Assembly (NCBI RefSeq): GCF_029633865.1
Contig: NC_079230.1
Span: forward strand, 34,689,405-34,753,404
Direction of reading: 5' to 3'
DNA: 64,000 nt
Source: Lampris incognitus
Lineage: Eukaryota > Chordata > Actinopteri > Lampriformes > Lampridae
The first letter of the stretch is position 1; every line of letters begins with the position of its first letter. The notes beneath the pieces were generated by a model. It ran no database searches. It was not told the origin of the DNA and saw only the letters and a list, made by a program, of their open reading frames with translations. This document shows, piece by piece, positions 1 to 8,968 of this stretch. The position numbers and the translations under genes are program-made.

Positions 1-1
1 C

Positions 2-2668
2 ACAGTCACTCAGCCCACAGACTGGATTAGCAATCTGGTCATAGTGAAGAAGCCAGACAAATTGAGGCTTTGCATCGACCCCAAGCCACTAAACCGAGCC
101 CTGAAAAGGTCCCATTACCTCATGCCCACTTTAGATGAGGTGCTGTACAAGCTGCCTAAGGCACGTGTCTTCACCCTGGTGGATGCGCGCGACGCATTCT
201 TGCAGTGTCGCCTTGATGAGGAGAGCAGTCTGATGACAACGTTCTGGACGCCGTGGGGTAGAAAGCGATGGCTGAAGCTCCCTTTCGGCGTGTCAGTCGC
301 ACCAGAGCTGTACCAGATGAAACAACATGAGCTGCTGGCCGGTTTGAAAGGAATCGAGCCCATAGCCGATGACATCCTCATAGTCGGCTGTGGGGACATG
401 GAGGAGGAGGCCGTTCGCAACCACGACGCAAACCTCATTGCTCTGATGGACAGATGCAGGGAAGTGAAGCTGAGGCTGAGCATGAAAAAGCTACAGTTTC
501 GTGTGAGGGAGGTCCGCTTCCACGGCCACATACTGTCGGCGGAGGGCCTCAAAGCTGATCCCGAGAAGGTCAGGGCAGTCCTGGACATGCCAAACCCCAC
601 GGATGCAAAAGGCGTTCAGTGGTGTGTCGGCTTCGTTAACTATTTATCGAGGTTCACGCCCCGCTTGTCAGAGGTGTGTGAACCGCTGAGAAGGTTGCTG
701 GACAAAGGTGTGGTGTGGCACTGGTTGCCCAAACATGATGCTGCTATGAAAGAAATCAAGACGCTGGTCACGGCGGTGCCAGTACTACGTTACTATGATG
801 TCAGCAAGCCAGTCACCATACAGAGCGACTCCAGTCAGACCGGTTTGGGCTGCTGCCTGCTTCAGGGGGGACAGCCGGTCGCGTTCGCCTCCCGCGTGCT
901 GAACCAGACGGAGCAAAACTATGCACAGATTGAGAAGGAGTGCCTGAGCATCGTATTCGCTTGTCAACGCTTCCACTACTACCTATATGGGAGGGGTGAT
1001 GTGACTGCGGAGACCGACCACCGCCCGCTGGTGTCAATCTTCACTAAGCCCCTTCTCAGTGCACCAAAGCGCCTTCAAAGCATGCTCCTCACACTTCAGA
1101 ACTACTGCCTCACGGTGATGTACAAGCCAGGCCCTGAAATGTACATCAGTGACATGCTCAGCAGAGCCACCACCCAGCCACAGAGAACGGACACTCAGTA
1201 CAGACGTGAAATGGTCTGCAGCATGCAGCAGGTGCAGTACGACACGGCAGCCATTCAGCAAGCAGACTATCTAAACGTCACCAGCCAACGCCTCACACAG
1301 ATTCGAAAACACACAGAGGAGGATGTGTGTCTTCAAACACTCAAGTCGGTCGTGCTGGAGGGATGGCCAGAACACAAAGAGGAGAGCCCCATAGCCGTCA
1401 GAGAATACTGGGCCATCAGAGATGAAATAAGCGCACAGGACGGTGTGCTTTTTAGGAGCCAGCGTGTCATCATTCCGAAAGCTATGCGTCCTGAGATGCT
1501 GAAACGGATCCACTACAACCACGTGGGGGGTGAGGCTTGTTATAGACAGGCCCGGGATACTCTCTACTGGCCAAATATGCAGGGGGGAATCAAAGACTAT
1601 GTGCAGCAGTGCTCAGTGTGTAACGAGTATGCACACGAGCAACAAAAAGAGACTATGATGTCACACCCGCTCCCCACACGTCCCTGGCAGCTGGTGAGCA
1701 TGGACTTGTTCAGCTACGCAAGGCAGGACTTCCTGCTCATGGTGGATCACTATTCAGACTTCTGGGAGATTGATTTACTCCCAGACCTGTCGGCAGAAAC
1801 GACCAACCGAAGGTGCAAGGCGCAGTTTGCACGGTACGGTATCCCTGACCAGGTCATTTCCGACTGCGGAGGTCAGTTTGATTGTGGAGAGTTTGGGGCG
1901 TTTGCGAGGGAGTGGGGCTTCGAACATGTCATGTCCTCCCCGAGACACCCAAAAGCTAACGGCAAAGCAGAGTCTGCAGTGAAGATTGTGAAAGGCCTAT
2001 GCAGAAAAGCAGACCGGGCCGACGAAGACCCCTGGAAGGCTTTTCTACACTGGAGAAACACGCCCACTGAGGGCATGCGCTGCACCCCAGCACAACGGCT
2101 GATGTCACGGAGGCTGAGAACTCTTCTCCCTGTGGCCGACCAGCTACTAGCACCTCAGGTCATCACTGGGGTCACAGACAAGCTGAGGGTGAAGCATCAG
2201 GCAGCGAAGTTGACATATGACAGAACTGCGAGGGATCTGCCAGAGCTAAACGTCGGCCAGCCTGTCAGGATGAAACCAATCCCGGGTGACAGAACAGGCC
2301 GATGGAGGAGAGGAGTATGCCTGCAGCAGGTGGGACCGCGGTCCTATCTCGTCAACGTGGAGGGAACCACGTACCGTCGCAACAGGGTTGATCTCCGACC
2401 AGCAGAGGTTGCCCCTCCACAGCCGTCAGCCCACACAGAACGGCCACCGGAGCAGCCTGTGGGCGCGTGTGCAGCTGAAGGGGGCCATGTGAGCGGGGGC
2501 AGCATGGAGGAAGTCGTCAGCAGCCCTGTAATGTCTCCAAGGTCGTCAGCCCCGAGGTCGCCGCCATCTCCCCCACAGGCTGTGACCACACCATGCCGTG
2601 AGTTACAAGGCCGGGCCTTCTCCCAGAGCGGGAGGCAGATTACGCCTCCAGAAAGACTTGACCTCTAG
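2..2668 (+). CDS. pol: E1 pol (partial): RT, RNase H, integrase
   Basis: The frame is open from base 2 to a TAG at 2666-2668, with no internal stop; the true start lies upstream. Counting from the GTG at 44, the RT palm has LVDARDAF at about residues 45-52, LPFGVSVAPE at 79-88 and the catalytic Asp pair in IADDILIVG at about 107-115. The RNase H core starts at IQSDSSQTGLG near residue 260. Integrase has a zinc-binding H/C region ending CSVCNEY near 530 and a DDE core: D in SMDLFSY, D in ISDCGGQF, E in KANGKAES. The C-terminus is Pro/Ser-rich and ends PPERLDL, like E5 pol (IRLDL), so the two are related families. RT and RNase H make cDNA from element RNA in cytoplasmic particles; integrase inserts it. 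There is no chromodomain and no env gene. Confidence 0.92.
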   Translation, partial: TVTQPTDWISNLVIVKKPDKLRLCIDPKPLNRALKRSHYLMPTLDEVLYKLPKARVFTLVDARDAFLQCRLDEESSLMTTFWTPWGRKRWLKLPFGVSVAPELYQMKQHELLAGLKGIEPIADDILIVGCGDMEEEAVRNHDANLIALMDRCREVKLRLSMKKLQFRVREVRFHGHILSAEGLKADPEKVRAVLDMPNPTDAKGVQWCVGFVNYLSRFTPRLSEVCEPLRRLLDKGVVWHWLPKHDAAMKEIKTLVTAVPVLRYYDVSKPVTIQSDSSQTGLGCCLLQGGQPVAFASRVLNQTEQNYAQIEKECLSIVFACQRFHYYLYGRGDVTAETDHRPLVSIFTKPLLSAPKRLQSMLLTLQNYCLTVMYKPGPEMYISDMLSRATTQPQRTDTQYRREMVCSMQQVQYDTAAIQQADYLNVTSQRLTQIRKHTEEDVCLQTLKSVVLEGWPEHKEESPIAVREYWAIRDEISAQDGVLFRSQRVIIPKAMRPEMLKRIHYNHVGGEACYRQARDTLYWPNMQGGIKDYVQQCSVCNEYAHEQQKETMMSHPLPTRPWQLVSMDLFSYARQDFLLMVDHYSDFWEIDLLPDLSAETTNRRCKAQFARYGIPDQVISDCGGQFDCGEFGAFAREWGFEHVMSSPRHPKANGKAESAVKIVKGLCRKADRADEDPWKAFLHWRNTPTEGMRCTPAQRLMSRRLRTLLPVADQLLAPQVITGVTDKLRVKHQAAKLTYDRTARDLPELNVGQPVRMKPIPGDRTGRWRRGVCLQQVGPRSYLVNVEGTTYRRNRVDLRPAEVAPPQPSAHTERPPEQPVGACAAEGGHVSGGSMEEVVSSPVMSPRSSAPRSPPSPPQAVTTPCRELQGRAFSQSGRQITPPERLDL

Positions 2669-2904
2669 GTCATACACTGTATGTTCACTTCTAATGTTCT
2701 TATTCAGTGGTCTTGTGGATGTTCTGATGCTGCCATTTTGTCGTTATTGTTTGACGGAGGTTTTGGTTGATATTGACTTGCTGTTCCTTCTTGATGCACT
2801 ATTTCCATTGCACTATTTAATATTGGGATATGAGCACTAATGTTCTAATGGCTAATACTATCCATTATATTATTTGGTATTGTATTCTATGAAAGGAAGG
2901 AAAA

Positions 2905-3076
2905 TGTTGTAGGGTGATGTTATGCAGCCAACAGCTCCCCCTGGGGGCACTGATTGATGTATACTTGCCCTGTGTAACATGCCTCAGTTGCGTTATGGGC
3001 ACAGCCGGTGAATACATGTTACTAAGCGACACAGCCCGACTCTGTCTGTTATTTATATGCACCTACACTTGCAACA
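2905..3076 (+). repeat. E1 3' LTR (172 bp)
   Basis: It begins TGTTGTAGGG directly after the purine tract AAAGGAAGGAAAA and ends CTTGCAACA, so TGTTG and CAACA form matching inverted ends. After 3076 the sequence switches to GA protease antisense. The partner 5' LTR is outside the window. Confidence 0.8.
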
Positions 3077-3486
3077 GTTCCTCCTTGAACACGTCTGCAT
3101 GTTTTTCAGAACCGTTTGTCAGACGTTTTTCACCTTTGCACACCTTACGAATTGCAGGCCAGTCCAGTGTGAGCTCCTCCAGCCACGACCGACCCAGCAG
3201 AGATGGAAAGTTCCCTTTGACTACATACAGTGGTAGTTTAGCTGTCAGGCCATTCACCAGGACTGTGACATTGACGACGCCTTTTGTTCGCACTGACTCG
3301 CCGGTGTATGTTTTCAGTTTGAGGCTGGTTGGCTGTATTGGAAGGTGTTGCAAGGTTTCCGTGTAAACAGCATACGAGACGATGGAGACGGCTGCACCCG
3401 TGTCAATTTCCATGCGCACCGGTTTCCCCTCCAGCAGTGGAGTTTCCCAATATCTGTCTGGACCTCCCTGCACTGACAGTGCATAC
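3077..3486 (-). pseudogene. pro: GA retroviral-type aspartic protease (broken)
   Basis: The minus-strand frame from 3486 down to the E1 junction encodes a retropepsin-like domain: MEIDTGAAVSIVS carries the catalytic Asp motif (DTGA), followed by the beta-strand segment LPLYVVKGNFPSLLGR and WLEELTLDW. GB has the same protein at 56,530-57,024. The enzyme would cleave the Gag-Pol precursor. It is separated from gag by the TRIM and truncated by E1, so it cannot be made as an intact product. The open frame that continues to 3671 is TRIM sequence. Confidence 0.85.
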
Positions 3487-3633
3487 TGTAATGTGCATGG
3501 ATAAGTAGACACGTTGGCCGCTGGCTGACGGGTCTGACCCTTTACTCGAGCGGGTAGCGATGTCTCCTGCGGTGCTGGCGATACTGGTTCGCGCCGCAGC
3601 AGTTCCTGTGGTTGCCCCCCCGAATTCGCTACA
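3487..3633 (+). repeat. TRIM 5' LTR (147 bp)
   Basis: It starts TGTAATGTGCATGG and ends AATTCGCTACA and aligns along its whole length with 3751-3897. Both LTRs contain a GC-rich middle with a weakly tRNA-like block (TCGAGCGGNTAGNGATGTCTCC, then GGTTCG or GGTTTCG). Confidence 0.88.
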
Positions 3634-3634
3634 T

Positions 3635-3652
3635 TGGTGTCAGAAGTGGGAT
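3635..3652 (+). other. TRIM primer-binding site, tRNA-Leu type
   Basis: One base after the LTR lies TGGTGTCAGAAGTGGGAT. This is complementary to the 3' end, including CCA, of vertebrate tRNA-Leu species ending in ...CCCACTTCTGACA (sequence from memory). It would prime minus-strand cDNA synthesis. Confidence 0.8.
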
Positions 3653-3735
3653 GGTGAGACCGTGAGGTCATCGGAAGCGTATGCGCCCAGGGGATTGAAG
3701 GAGCTGATATGCTTAAGCGCGGGGACGCGCTTCCC

Positions 3736-3750
3736 GAAGGAGGGGGGTAG
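3736..3750 (+). other. TRIM polypurine tract
   Basis: GAAGGAGGGGGGTAG lies directly before the 3' LTR. It follows a small perfect hairpin (AAGCGCG, loop GGGA, CGCGCTT; 3715-3732). Confidence 0.75.
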
Positions 3751-3897
3751 TGTAACGTGCATAGATAAGTAGACAGTTGGCCGGTGGCTGACGGGTCTGA
3801 CCCTTAAGTCGAGCGGTTAGTGATGTCTCCCGCGGTGCGAGCGATACGGTTTCGCGTCTCGGCCGCGGCAGTTCCTGTGGTTGCCGAATTCGCCACA
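3751..3897 (+). repeat. TRIM 3' LTR (147 bp)
   Basis: It starts TGTAACGTGCATAG, ends AATTCGCCACA, and is the same length as the 5' LTR with scattered substitutions and small compensating indels. Confidence 0.88.
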
Positions 3898-4730
3898 GTA
3901 CACTGATGCCTCATCCGATGAGCTGTTGGGATCAGTGGTGGTGTGGCTTGTTTCCAGACTGTCTCTTTTTGAATTTGGGCATTGCTTTTTGGTTACTTGC
4001 CTTGGGTTTCTGTCAGCTCCCTTACTTCTGCAAGCGCGTTTCAGGTGCCCTTTTTTTCCACACTTCCTGCAATCCACGTCCTTACTCCAACATTCAGCTG
4101 CAAAATGTCCTGTTTTGTTGAATCGGTAACATTTATCATGAGCCCCCTTGTCCTCGGTGGAGAATGCAGTTTACCACTTGCACTGAGGTGCTGAGCCTCC
4201 CTGGCAGCTAGCTCCATTGACACAGCAATCTCGATAGCTTTATCCAATGTGAGTGAACCTTCAGTTAGCAGACGTTTCTGAGTAGCCTCACTCCTCAGCC
4301 CGCACACGAGTCTGTCTCTTATGGTGTCATTCAGCTCATCATTGAATTCACAATGCTCTGCTAGCCTCCTCAGTGCAGCCACAAACACTGTTACACTCTC
4401 CCCTTCCTCTCGGTTTCTTTTATGGAAACGAAAACGTTCTGCAATTACCAGTGGCTTGGGTGAGAAATGGGCCGTCAACGTAGCCACTATGCTAGCGTAG
4501 CTTCTGGTCCCAGGCTTGGCTGGCTGGACCAGGCAACGCAGCACACCAAAAGTTTTCGGCCCCATTACACTCAAGAACGTTGGCACAATCTTCTCATCTG
4601 CAATCCCATTTGCTTGAACCAAGTATTCAAAACGTTCTGTGTAGGAGCGCCACTGCCCAGTATTTTCATCAAGGGGGCCAATGCTCCCACTCATCCCCGC
4701 CATTTTCACCTCGTTCGCCGCTTTTTTCAC
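3898..4730 (-). pseudogene. gag: GA gag (capsid/nucleocapsid), frame broken
   Basis: The start at 4730 gives a Lys-rich N-terminus, then a Gag capsid-like region (GQWRSYTERFEYLVQANGI, later LRRLAEHCEFNDELNDTIRD). The frame breaks after the capsid; a second frame (4077 down to 3898) encodes the zinc knuckle CRKCGKKGHLKRAC (CX2CX4HX4C). Gag would form the particle and package RNA. GB carries the same gag at 62,984-63,818. The 3' end of the reading frame runs into the TRIM. Confidence 0.85.
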
Positions 4731-4868
4731 AAGTATCTTCCCTCTGCCGACACTGCAGCCTCTGACGGCGAAGCTAACTTGCTAACCTGCTAGCTTCCAG
4801 CTTTCACAGCAACAGTCCGGCTCAGAATCTTCAAAACCAGCGCAGAAACACACGCGGATGTCGAATAA

Positions 4869-4882
4869 GATCCTCGTCGCCA
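4869..4882 (-). other. GA primer-binding site, tRNA-Ser type
   Basis: The minus strand reads TGGCGACGAGGATC three bases inside the LTR end. This resembles the complement of a tRNA-Ser 3' end (...CTCGTCGCCA; from memory). GB has the identical site at 63,957-63,970, and E8 a closely related one. Confidence 0.65.
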
Positions 4883-4885
4883 CTT

Positions 4886-4908
4886 TGTTGTATCTTCCTT
4901 AGAGTATT
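4886..4908 (-). repeat. GA 5' LTR, inner end (23 bp before E2)
   Basis: TGTTGTATCTTCCTTAGAG begins next to the primer site and matches GB at 63,974-64,000 with one mismatch until E2 interrupts at 4909. The last four bases, TATT, are the E2 target duplication; the likely remainder is at 27,297. Confidence 0.7.
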
Positions 4909-5017
4909 TGTAACCCACCCATAAAATAGTGGTTTAGTTTCAAATGTGTCACCACTATACAAAGATACACACAAACATTGCAGACAATTACTAGACAGCA
5001 CTCATGCATATTCTATG
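4909..5017 (+). repeat. E2 5' LTR, first piece
   Basis: It starts TGTAACCCACCC and matches 22,077-22,183 almost base for base. It is cut by E3 after TATG (5014-5017), which is duplicated at 8965-8968. Confidence 0.88.
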
Positions 5018-5147
5018 TGTAGCCCGTGGAATTAGACACCACACAGGACACAATTACTTCCGGGGTTCTTGTAGCTTTAATTTTATTGTTTGAACCTTCG
5101 AATGCAGATCGTTTTACTAGGTGCATAAATTCCTGTGTCTTTCGAGC
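5018..5147 (-). repeat. E3 3' LTR remnant
   Basis: It matches the first 130 bases of the LTR copy at 8075 (TGTAGCCCGTGGAATTAGA...TCTTTCGAGC) with a few differences, then stops at the deletion junction. Confidence 0.9.
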
Positions 5148-5152
5148 GGTGT

Positions 5153-5183
5153 ACTGCATTTAGTACGGTGTACTAAATGCAGT
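5153..5183. repeat. Perfect 14-bp inverted repeat at the E3 deletion junction
   Basis: ACTGCATTTAGTAC, 3-base loop GGT, GTACTAAATGCAGT. The right arm is normal E3 RT coding sequence; the left arm is an inverted copy of it placed between pol and the truncated LTR. Such fold-backs are expected from template switching during break repair or reverse transcription. Confidence 0.9.
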
Positions 5184-6546
5184 CTTAGTCCGATCTCTCC
5201 CATGCATAGCTACCTGGTGGTATCCGCTCGCCAGATCTATGGTCGAAAAGAACTTTGCCCCTCTCAGCGCATCAAAACTCTCATCAATTCTCGGGAGCGG
5301 GAATGCATCACGTCTTGTCTTTGAGTTGTTTCCTGTAATCGACACATAGCCTCAGACTACCATCTGCTTTTCTCACTAGTACTATGGGTGAAGCATAAGC
5401 ACTGGAGCTTTCTTGAATGACCCCTTCTTTTAGCAGCTTGCCAATATGTTCCCTGACTTCACTGTACTGTGTGGGTGGGATTCGTCTGTATGGCTGTGTT
5501 ACAGGTATGTCATCTGTAAGATGGATCTCATGTTGTACTTTGTCAGCGTGGCCTAAATCTTCATCTTCTGTTGCAAACACAAAAGAGTACTTCTCCAGTA
5601 ACAAAGTCAGCTGTGCTTGCTGTTCTGGGCTACCACAAAAATTGAGCTTGCCGAGAATTTCCTGCACATCTGTCGGTGTTTCAGGGTGTTCACTGATACT
5701 CACCTGTTCAGTGTCTGCTGAAATTCTCTGGAACTGTACCTCACAAAGCTCATCACTTTTCACACAGTCTACCTGAGTCAAAACCCCTAGCCTAGTCCGT
5801 GGTCCTAGCCAGATATCTTCATCAGACATGTTCATGACTTGAACTGGAAAAATGTGATTGCCCGATGAAACCAAAGTAGGCACAACAACCAAACCTCCAG
5901 GAACGGGGACACCCACAGACTCCAGCAACAAAAAAGAACCATCCTCACTCACGGTCCTGAGTCCCCTAGCCATAACTGTAGCAGCAGATGAAGCAGGTAT
6001 ATGGACTACATCCTTACCAGCTACCCTAGCGAAAGAGAGTCTGTCTGTTGCATGTACTGCATGAAGATGATTAAAAGCCTCTCTCCAGTTTGAGTCAAAC
6101 CTCTCCTGCAGTGTGGTGTCAAACTCAGTGTGTACTAGCTCTCTGCATTTTTTGACAATGTTCATCCCTATTAGACCTGGAACAGAGGAAGAGTGTTCAG
6201 AATATTTAACTATCAGAAAACCTCGCTCTGGGATAGTCAGACCCATGGCTTCTACATCAAGCTCCACATAGCCCATATAGGGTATGTCTAATCCATTAGC
6301 TGCAGTGATCTTTAACCACTCAAATGCCGGGTGAATGTCTTCGCCTTTCACTGACAGGTGTTCCCTGAAAAAACTCTCAGAAATTGTACTGACCTGGCTA
6401 CCAGTGTCAAGTAAGCAGGACACTGTAACACCTCGTAGTTTCACCTCAACAGTTTTACATTCTCCGACTGCATGCTCTAAGATCCTGCTTCTGTCTGGAG
6501 TCTCTTTTGGTGAGCCAGCTTCCTCCCCTCGAGTTGTGTGGCTCAT
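5184..6546 (-). pseudogene. pol: E3 pol: protease and N-terminal RT, truncated
   Basis: The frame from ATG 6546 contains protease (VSCLLDTGSQVSTIS, about residues 42-56), a long linker (about 100-290) and the RT entry HEIHLTDDIPVTQPYRRIPP followed by SPIVLVRKADGSLRLCVDY. Near 5330 the frame shifts into a second frame with DAFPLPRIDESF and FSTIDLASGYHQV. Sequence ends at TKTAFSTP, just before the RT active site, where the deletion begins. No RNase H or integrase remains, so the element cannot move on its own. Its ATG overlaps the gag stop (ATGA). Confidence 0.88.
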
Positions 6547-7694
6547 GACAACTGAGGGTGCGAGTTTTCCTGCACTACAGAAGAACTAGGTGTTGCATCC
6601 CCTTGACCCCCTCTGGCCTGTGGGCATTTTCTTGCAATGTGACCTATGCCTCTACACTTGAAACAGATAGGCTGACCATCTGGTGTGAACTTTGGCTGGG
6701 GTCTAGGTCGTGGCTTGGGCTCTAGGAATGTCTGTTGAGTGCTGCGCTTACTCAGTTCACCTACAGCAAAGGCTAGATCAGCGAGTGTTTTGCCTAACTC
6801 TGCCAGCTGTTTTTCCTGATGGGCTACTGCTCTCCAAACATCATTTAATGCAGTACCTTGGTCATTGTTTGTTTTAATAGTAGAGCACTGGGTTTCTGGA
6901 ACCTCTGGTGTAACTTGGTTGCTCTTTATGACCCTGGGACGATGAGACCTGCTGTCCTCCATCTCCCACAGGAGGGCCTCGTTCCTCACATCTAGAAGAC
7001 TGCTCTCTGGTTTGTCCCTAACCATTTTTCTGAGTTCACGCCTGAGTGCTGCTTCTCTTAAACCCTCAATAAACTGGTCTCTGAGCACAGTTTTCTCATT
7101 AGGTATTACATCTGTGGACTATTTCACTACAGAGCTCAAAATCTGAGATAGTGCATGGGAGTAGTCACGGAGGTCTTCTCCATCAGTTTGGTTATGGTTG
7201 TAAAAGGTCTGCAAAAGCTGTGTGGAACTGCGCTTTTCCCCAAATGCATTTCTCAGGTAAGAGTATAAATCACTGGGCCCCACTGACTGACCCCTAATGC
7301 ATAGTCGCACCTCTTCCAATGCAGGGCCACGCAATAGAAATAGTATATAGTCACATTGTTCTTCTGTTGTTTGCTCTCTGGATCTTAAAACCCTTTCAAC
7401 CTCTTCAATAAACTCTTCAACAGATCTCCTGTCTGTACCACACTCCCCACTAAATGCTTGGATCTGGCGTTCTCTTGGAACGTAGATGTATGAACGTGTG
7501 GGTGCACTGTTATCACTTGCTCTCTGAGCCCTTGCTTCACCATTTAACCTGGTGAGCTCATCTCGCAGTCTGGCGAGCTCTTGCATGGTGGTCTGCATTT
7601 CTTCTTTAGCACCTTCACCTATACCCGTTATGCCACCTGAGGTGTGGCCATTATCATTACGTGAACTCCTTTCATCACCAGAATCACTAGACAT
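6543..7694 (-). pseudogene. gag: E3 gag, split by one frame break
   Basis: The start at 7694 gives a Ser/Gly-rich N-terminus, a coiled-coil-like stretch (TTMQELARLRDELTRLNGE) and a capsid-like region beginning RQIQAFSGE, typical of fish gypsy Gag. The frame is interrupted around 7089-7119. The second half (7088-6543) carries capsid C-terminus (RDQFIEGLREAALRRELR) and one zinc knuckle, CFKCRGIGHIARKC. The gag stop TGA overlaps the pol ATG by ATGA, so pol is in the -1 frame. Confidence 0.85.
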
Positions 7695-8074
7695 AATGAT
7701 ATATTAATCTTTACTCAGTCCAGTATAAATGAGGATATTTAGTTCAAAACCATGTTCAAGGATACTACAAGAACAGTCTTTAACTTGGAGCCTTGCTGAA
7801 TCTTGGTCTTTGTAGCTGAAGTTAGCGCTGGAGTCCTCTGCGCTGGTACGGCTGAGTCGTGTGAAACAGGAAGCACCAGAACCTCGTAGAGCCCCTCACG
7901 TCGTCTCTCGCTGGTCACCACCTCCACAGCAGGATGGCTTCAGACTCAACACCAACGGACGTCACCAGCAATCTTCACCACTGCCGTATTTTTTTTTTTA
8001 AGTAAAAATAAGCCACTCTGTTGCCAATTTAAAAAAAATGTTTTAGCTACACCCCACTCCTGGTACCAAAATTA
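7695..8074 (-). other. E3 leader between primer site and gag
   Basis: About 380 bases without a credible gene. It holds an A/T-rich stretch (near 7990-8040) next to the primer site. The short frames in it have no recognisable domain. Confidence 0.6.
8051..8068 (-). other. E3 primer-binding site, tRNA-Leu(UAA) type
   Basis: The minus strand reads TGGTACCAGGAGTGGGGT six bases after the LTR end. It is complementary to the 3' end of vertebrate tRNA-Leu(UAA), ...CCCCACTCCTGGTA plus CCA (from memory). Confidence 0.75.
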
Positions 8075-8964
8075 TGTAGCCCGTGGAATTAGATACCACA
8101 CAGGACACAATTACGTCCGGGGTTCTTGTAGCTTTAATTTTATTGTTTGAACCTTCGAATGCAGATCGTTTTACTGAGTGCATACATTCCTGTGTCTTTC
8201 GAGCAAACAGCTCATAAATGTGCACAGATGTGGCAAGTTTAACAGAAAAGATTTTGAAAAGAAAATAATAAATACAAAATACAAAATACGGTGCAAAATA
8301 CGGCAGTGGACTATGTTTGTTAAACAGGGTTTAACAAAGACATGTGGAACTTCCTGAAGATTGCGCAACTTCTCACTCTGTCAGTTACCTTTAAACAGAA
8401 TTAAAATGCATATAAAACCTTTACATTTCCCTTACTGCCCAAATACAATGGCCTGGTGTGGCTTTATGCACGCCAACATTACCTTGTCATGCCTGCAATG
8501 GCGAACAGTGGTCGACGGCTCGCGCCCAAAATCACCCAACATCAACTCCAGTAGCGTCTAAATAGAACCATCTTGTCAAATTACCGACATACAATATTGT
8601 TTGGAATAATGTTACAGGTATATTTCACAAGATATTTACCCCTACTTACTAGGGAGTCAGAGCACCGTCACACCGCAATCTCCAGGTGGTTCACACAAGA
8701 AAAAAGAAAGAATACCCAAGATGCACTTGGATAACTTGCACATAATTACAATAAAAGTCCGCAACACTGCCACTTATTGGTCAAAACATGCAATGACAAC
8801 AAAAATTGTAAAATACACTCACAATCTGCTTCACAATTTAAATACATCAAATGACATTTTACATGGTTTGACAGTGTAACAATTACATATATTAACAGTT
8901 AAACTATACTAAATTTAAGTGGAAAATCATTTAACATATTTAACAGATTTACCACCCGGCTACA
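8075..8964 (-). repeat. E3 5' LTR (890 bp)
   Basis: Plus-strand ends are TGTAGCC and GGCTACA, an exact 7-bp inverted pair. Its low-coordinate end matches 5018-5147. It is A/T-rich in the middle and codes for nothing recognisable. Confidence 0.9.
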
Positions 8965-8968
8965 TATG

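Larger units (their letters stand above)
1..3076 (+). mobile_element. E1: Ty3/gypsy LTR retrotransposon, 5' part outside window
   Basis: The element enters the window inside reverse transcriptase and ends with a 3' LTR. Order seen: RT, RNase H, integrase, short untranslated stretch, purine tract 2892-2904, LTR 2905-3076. The base after the LTR continues a minus-strand gypsy sequence (GA) that is collinear with an uninterrupted copy near 56,690, so E1 was inserted into GA. The target duplication cannot be tested because the left flank is missing. The long unbroken pol suggests a fairly recent insertion. Confidence 0.9.
3487..3897 (+). mobile_element. TRIM: terminal-repeat retrotransposon in miniature (411 bp)
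   Basis: Two 147-bp direct repeats (3487-3633 and 3751-3897) flank a 117-bp non-coding interior. Each repeat starts TGTAA and ends ACA. A tRNA-type primer site follows the left repeat and a purine tract precedes the right one. Comparing with GB (CATACACTGATGCC, uninterrupted near 63,002-63,015) shows the insertion point, with a 4-bp duplication ATAC/GTAC (one mismatch). No open frame of useful length exists, so it must have been mobilised by enzymes of another LTR element. The repeats differ at roughly 15 percent of positions by eye, so it is not recent. Confidence 0.88.
3077..4908 (-). mobile_element. GA: older Ty3/gypsy copy, 5' half, interrupted three times
   Basis: On the minus strand this runs from an LTR end (4886-4908) through primer site and gag to protease, and is cut at 3077 by E1. 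The same family recurs as GB at the right of the window, where the corresponding stretches are collinear. A 411-bp TRIM interrupts the gag/protease region, and E2 interrupts the LTR at 4908. Gag and protease frames are broken. Confidence 0.85.
5018..8964 (-). mobile_element. E3: Ty3/gypsy element, 3' half deleted, TATG duplication
   Basis: Minus orientation: complete 890-bp 5' LTR (8075-8964), primer site, gag, protease and the first part of RT. A deletion then removes the rest of pol and most of the 3' LTR, of which only 5018-5147 remains. TATG at 5014-5017 and 8965-8968 is an exact 4-bp target duplication, so the element was intact at insertion and lost its interior later. The junction at 5148-5183 has a fold-back repeat. 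Confidence 0.9.

Noticed and set aside
107..380. Loss of the Tyr in the E1 RT active site (IADD)
   Set aside because: Both catalytic Asp are kept and the frame is intact; the first two positions vary between gypsy groups, so this is not read as a lesion.
3560..3772. Open frame across the TRIM
   Set aside because: It spans LTR, primer site, interior and second LTR with no domain; a by-product of GC-rich sequence.
6555..6570. GGAAAAC as a slippery heptamer before the E3 gag stop
   Set aside because: It does not fit the X XXY YYZ pattern in the gag phase.
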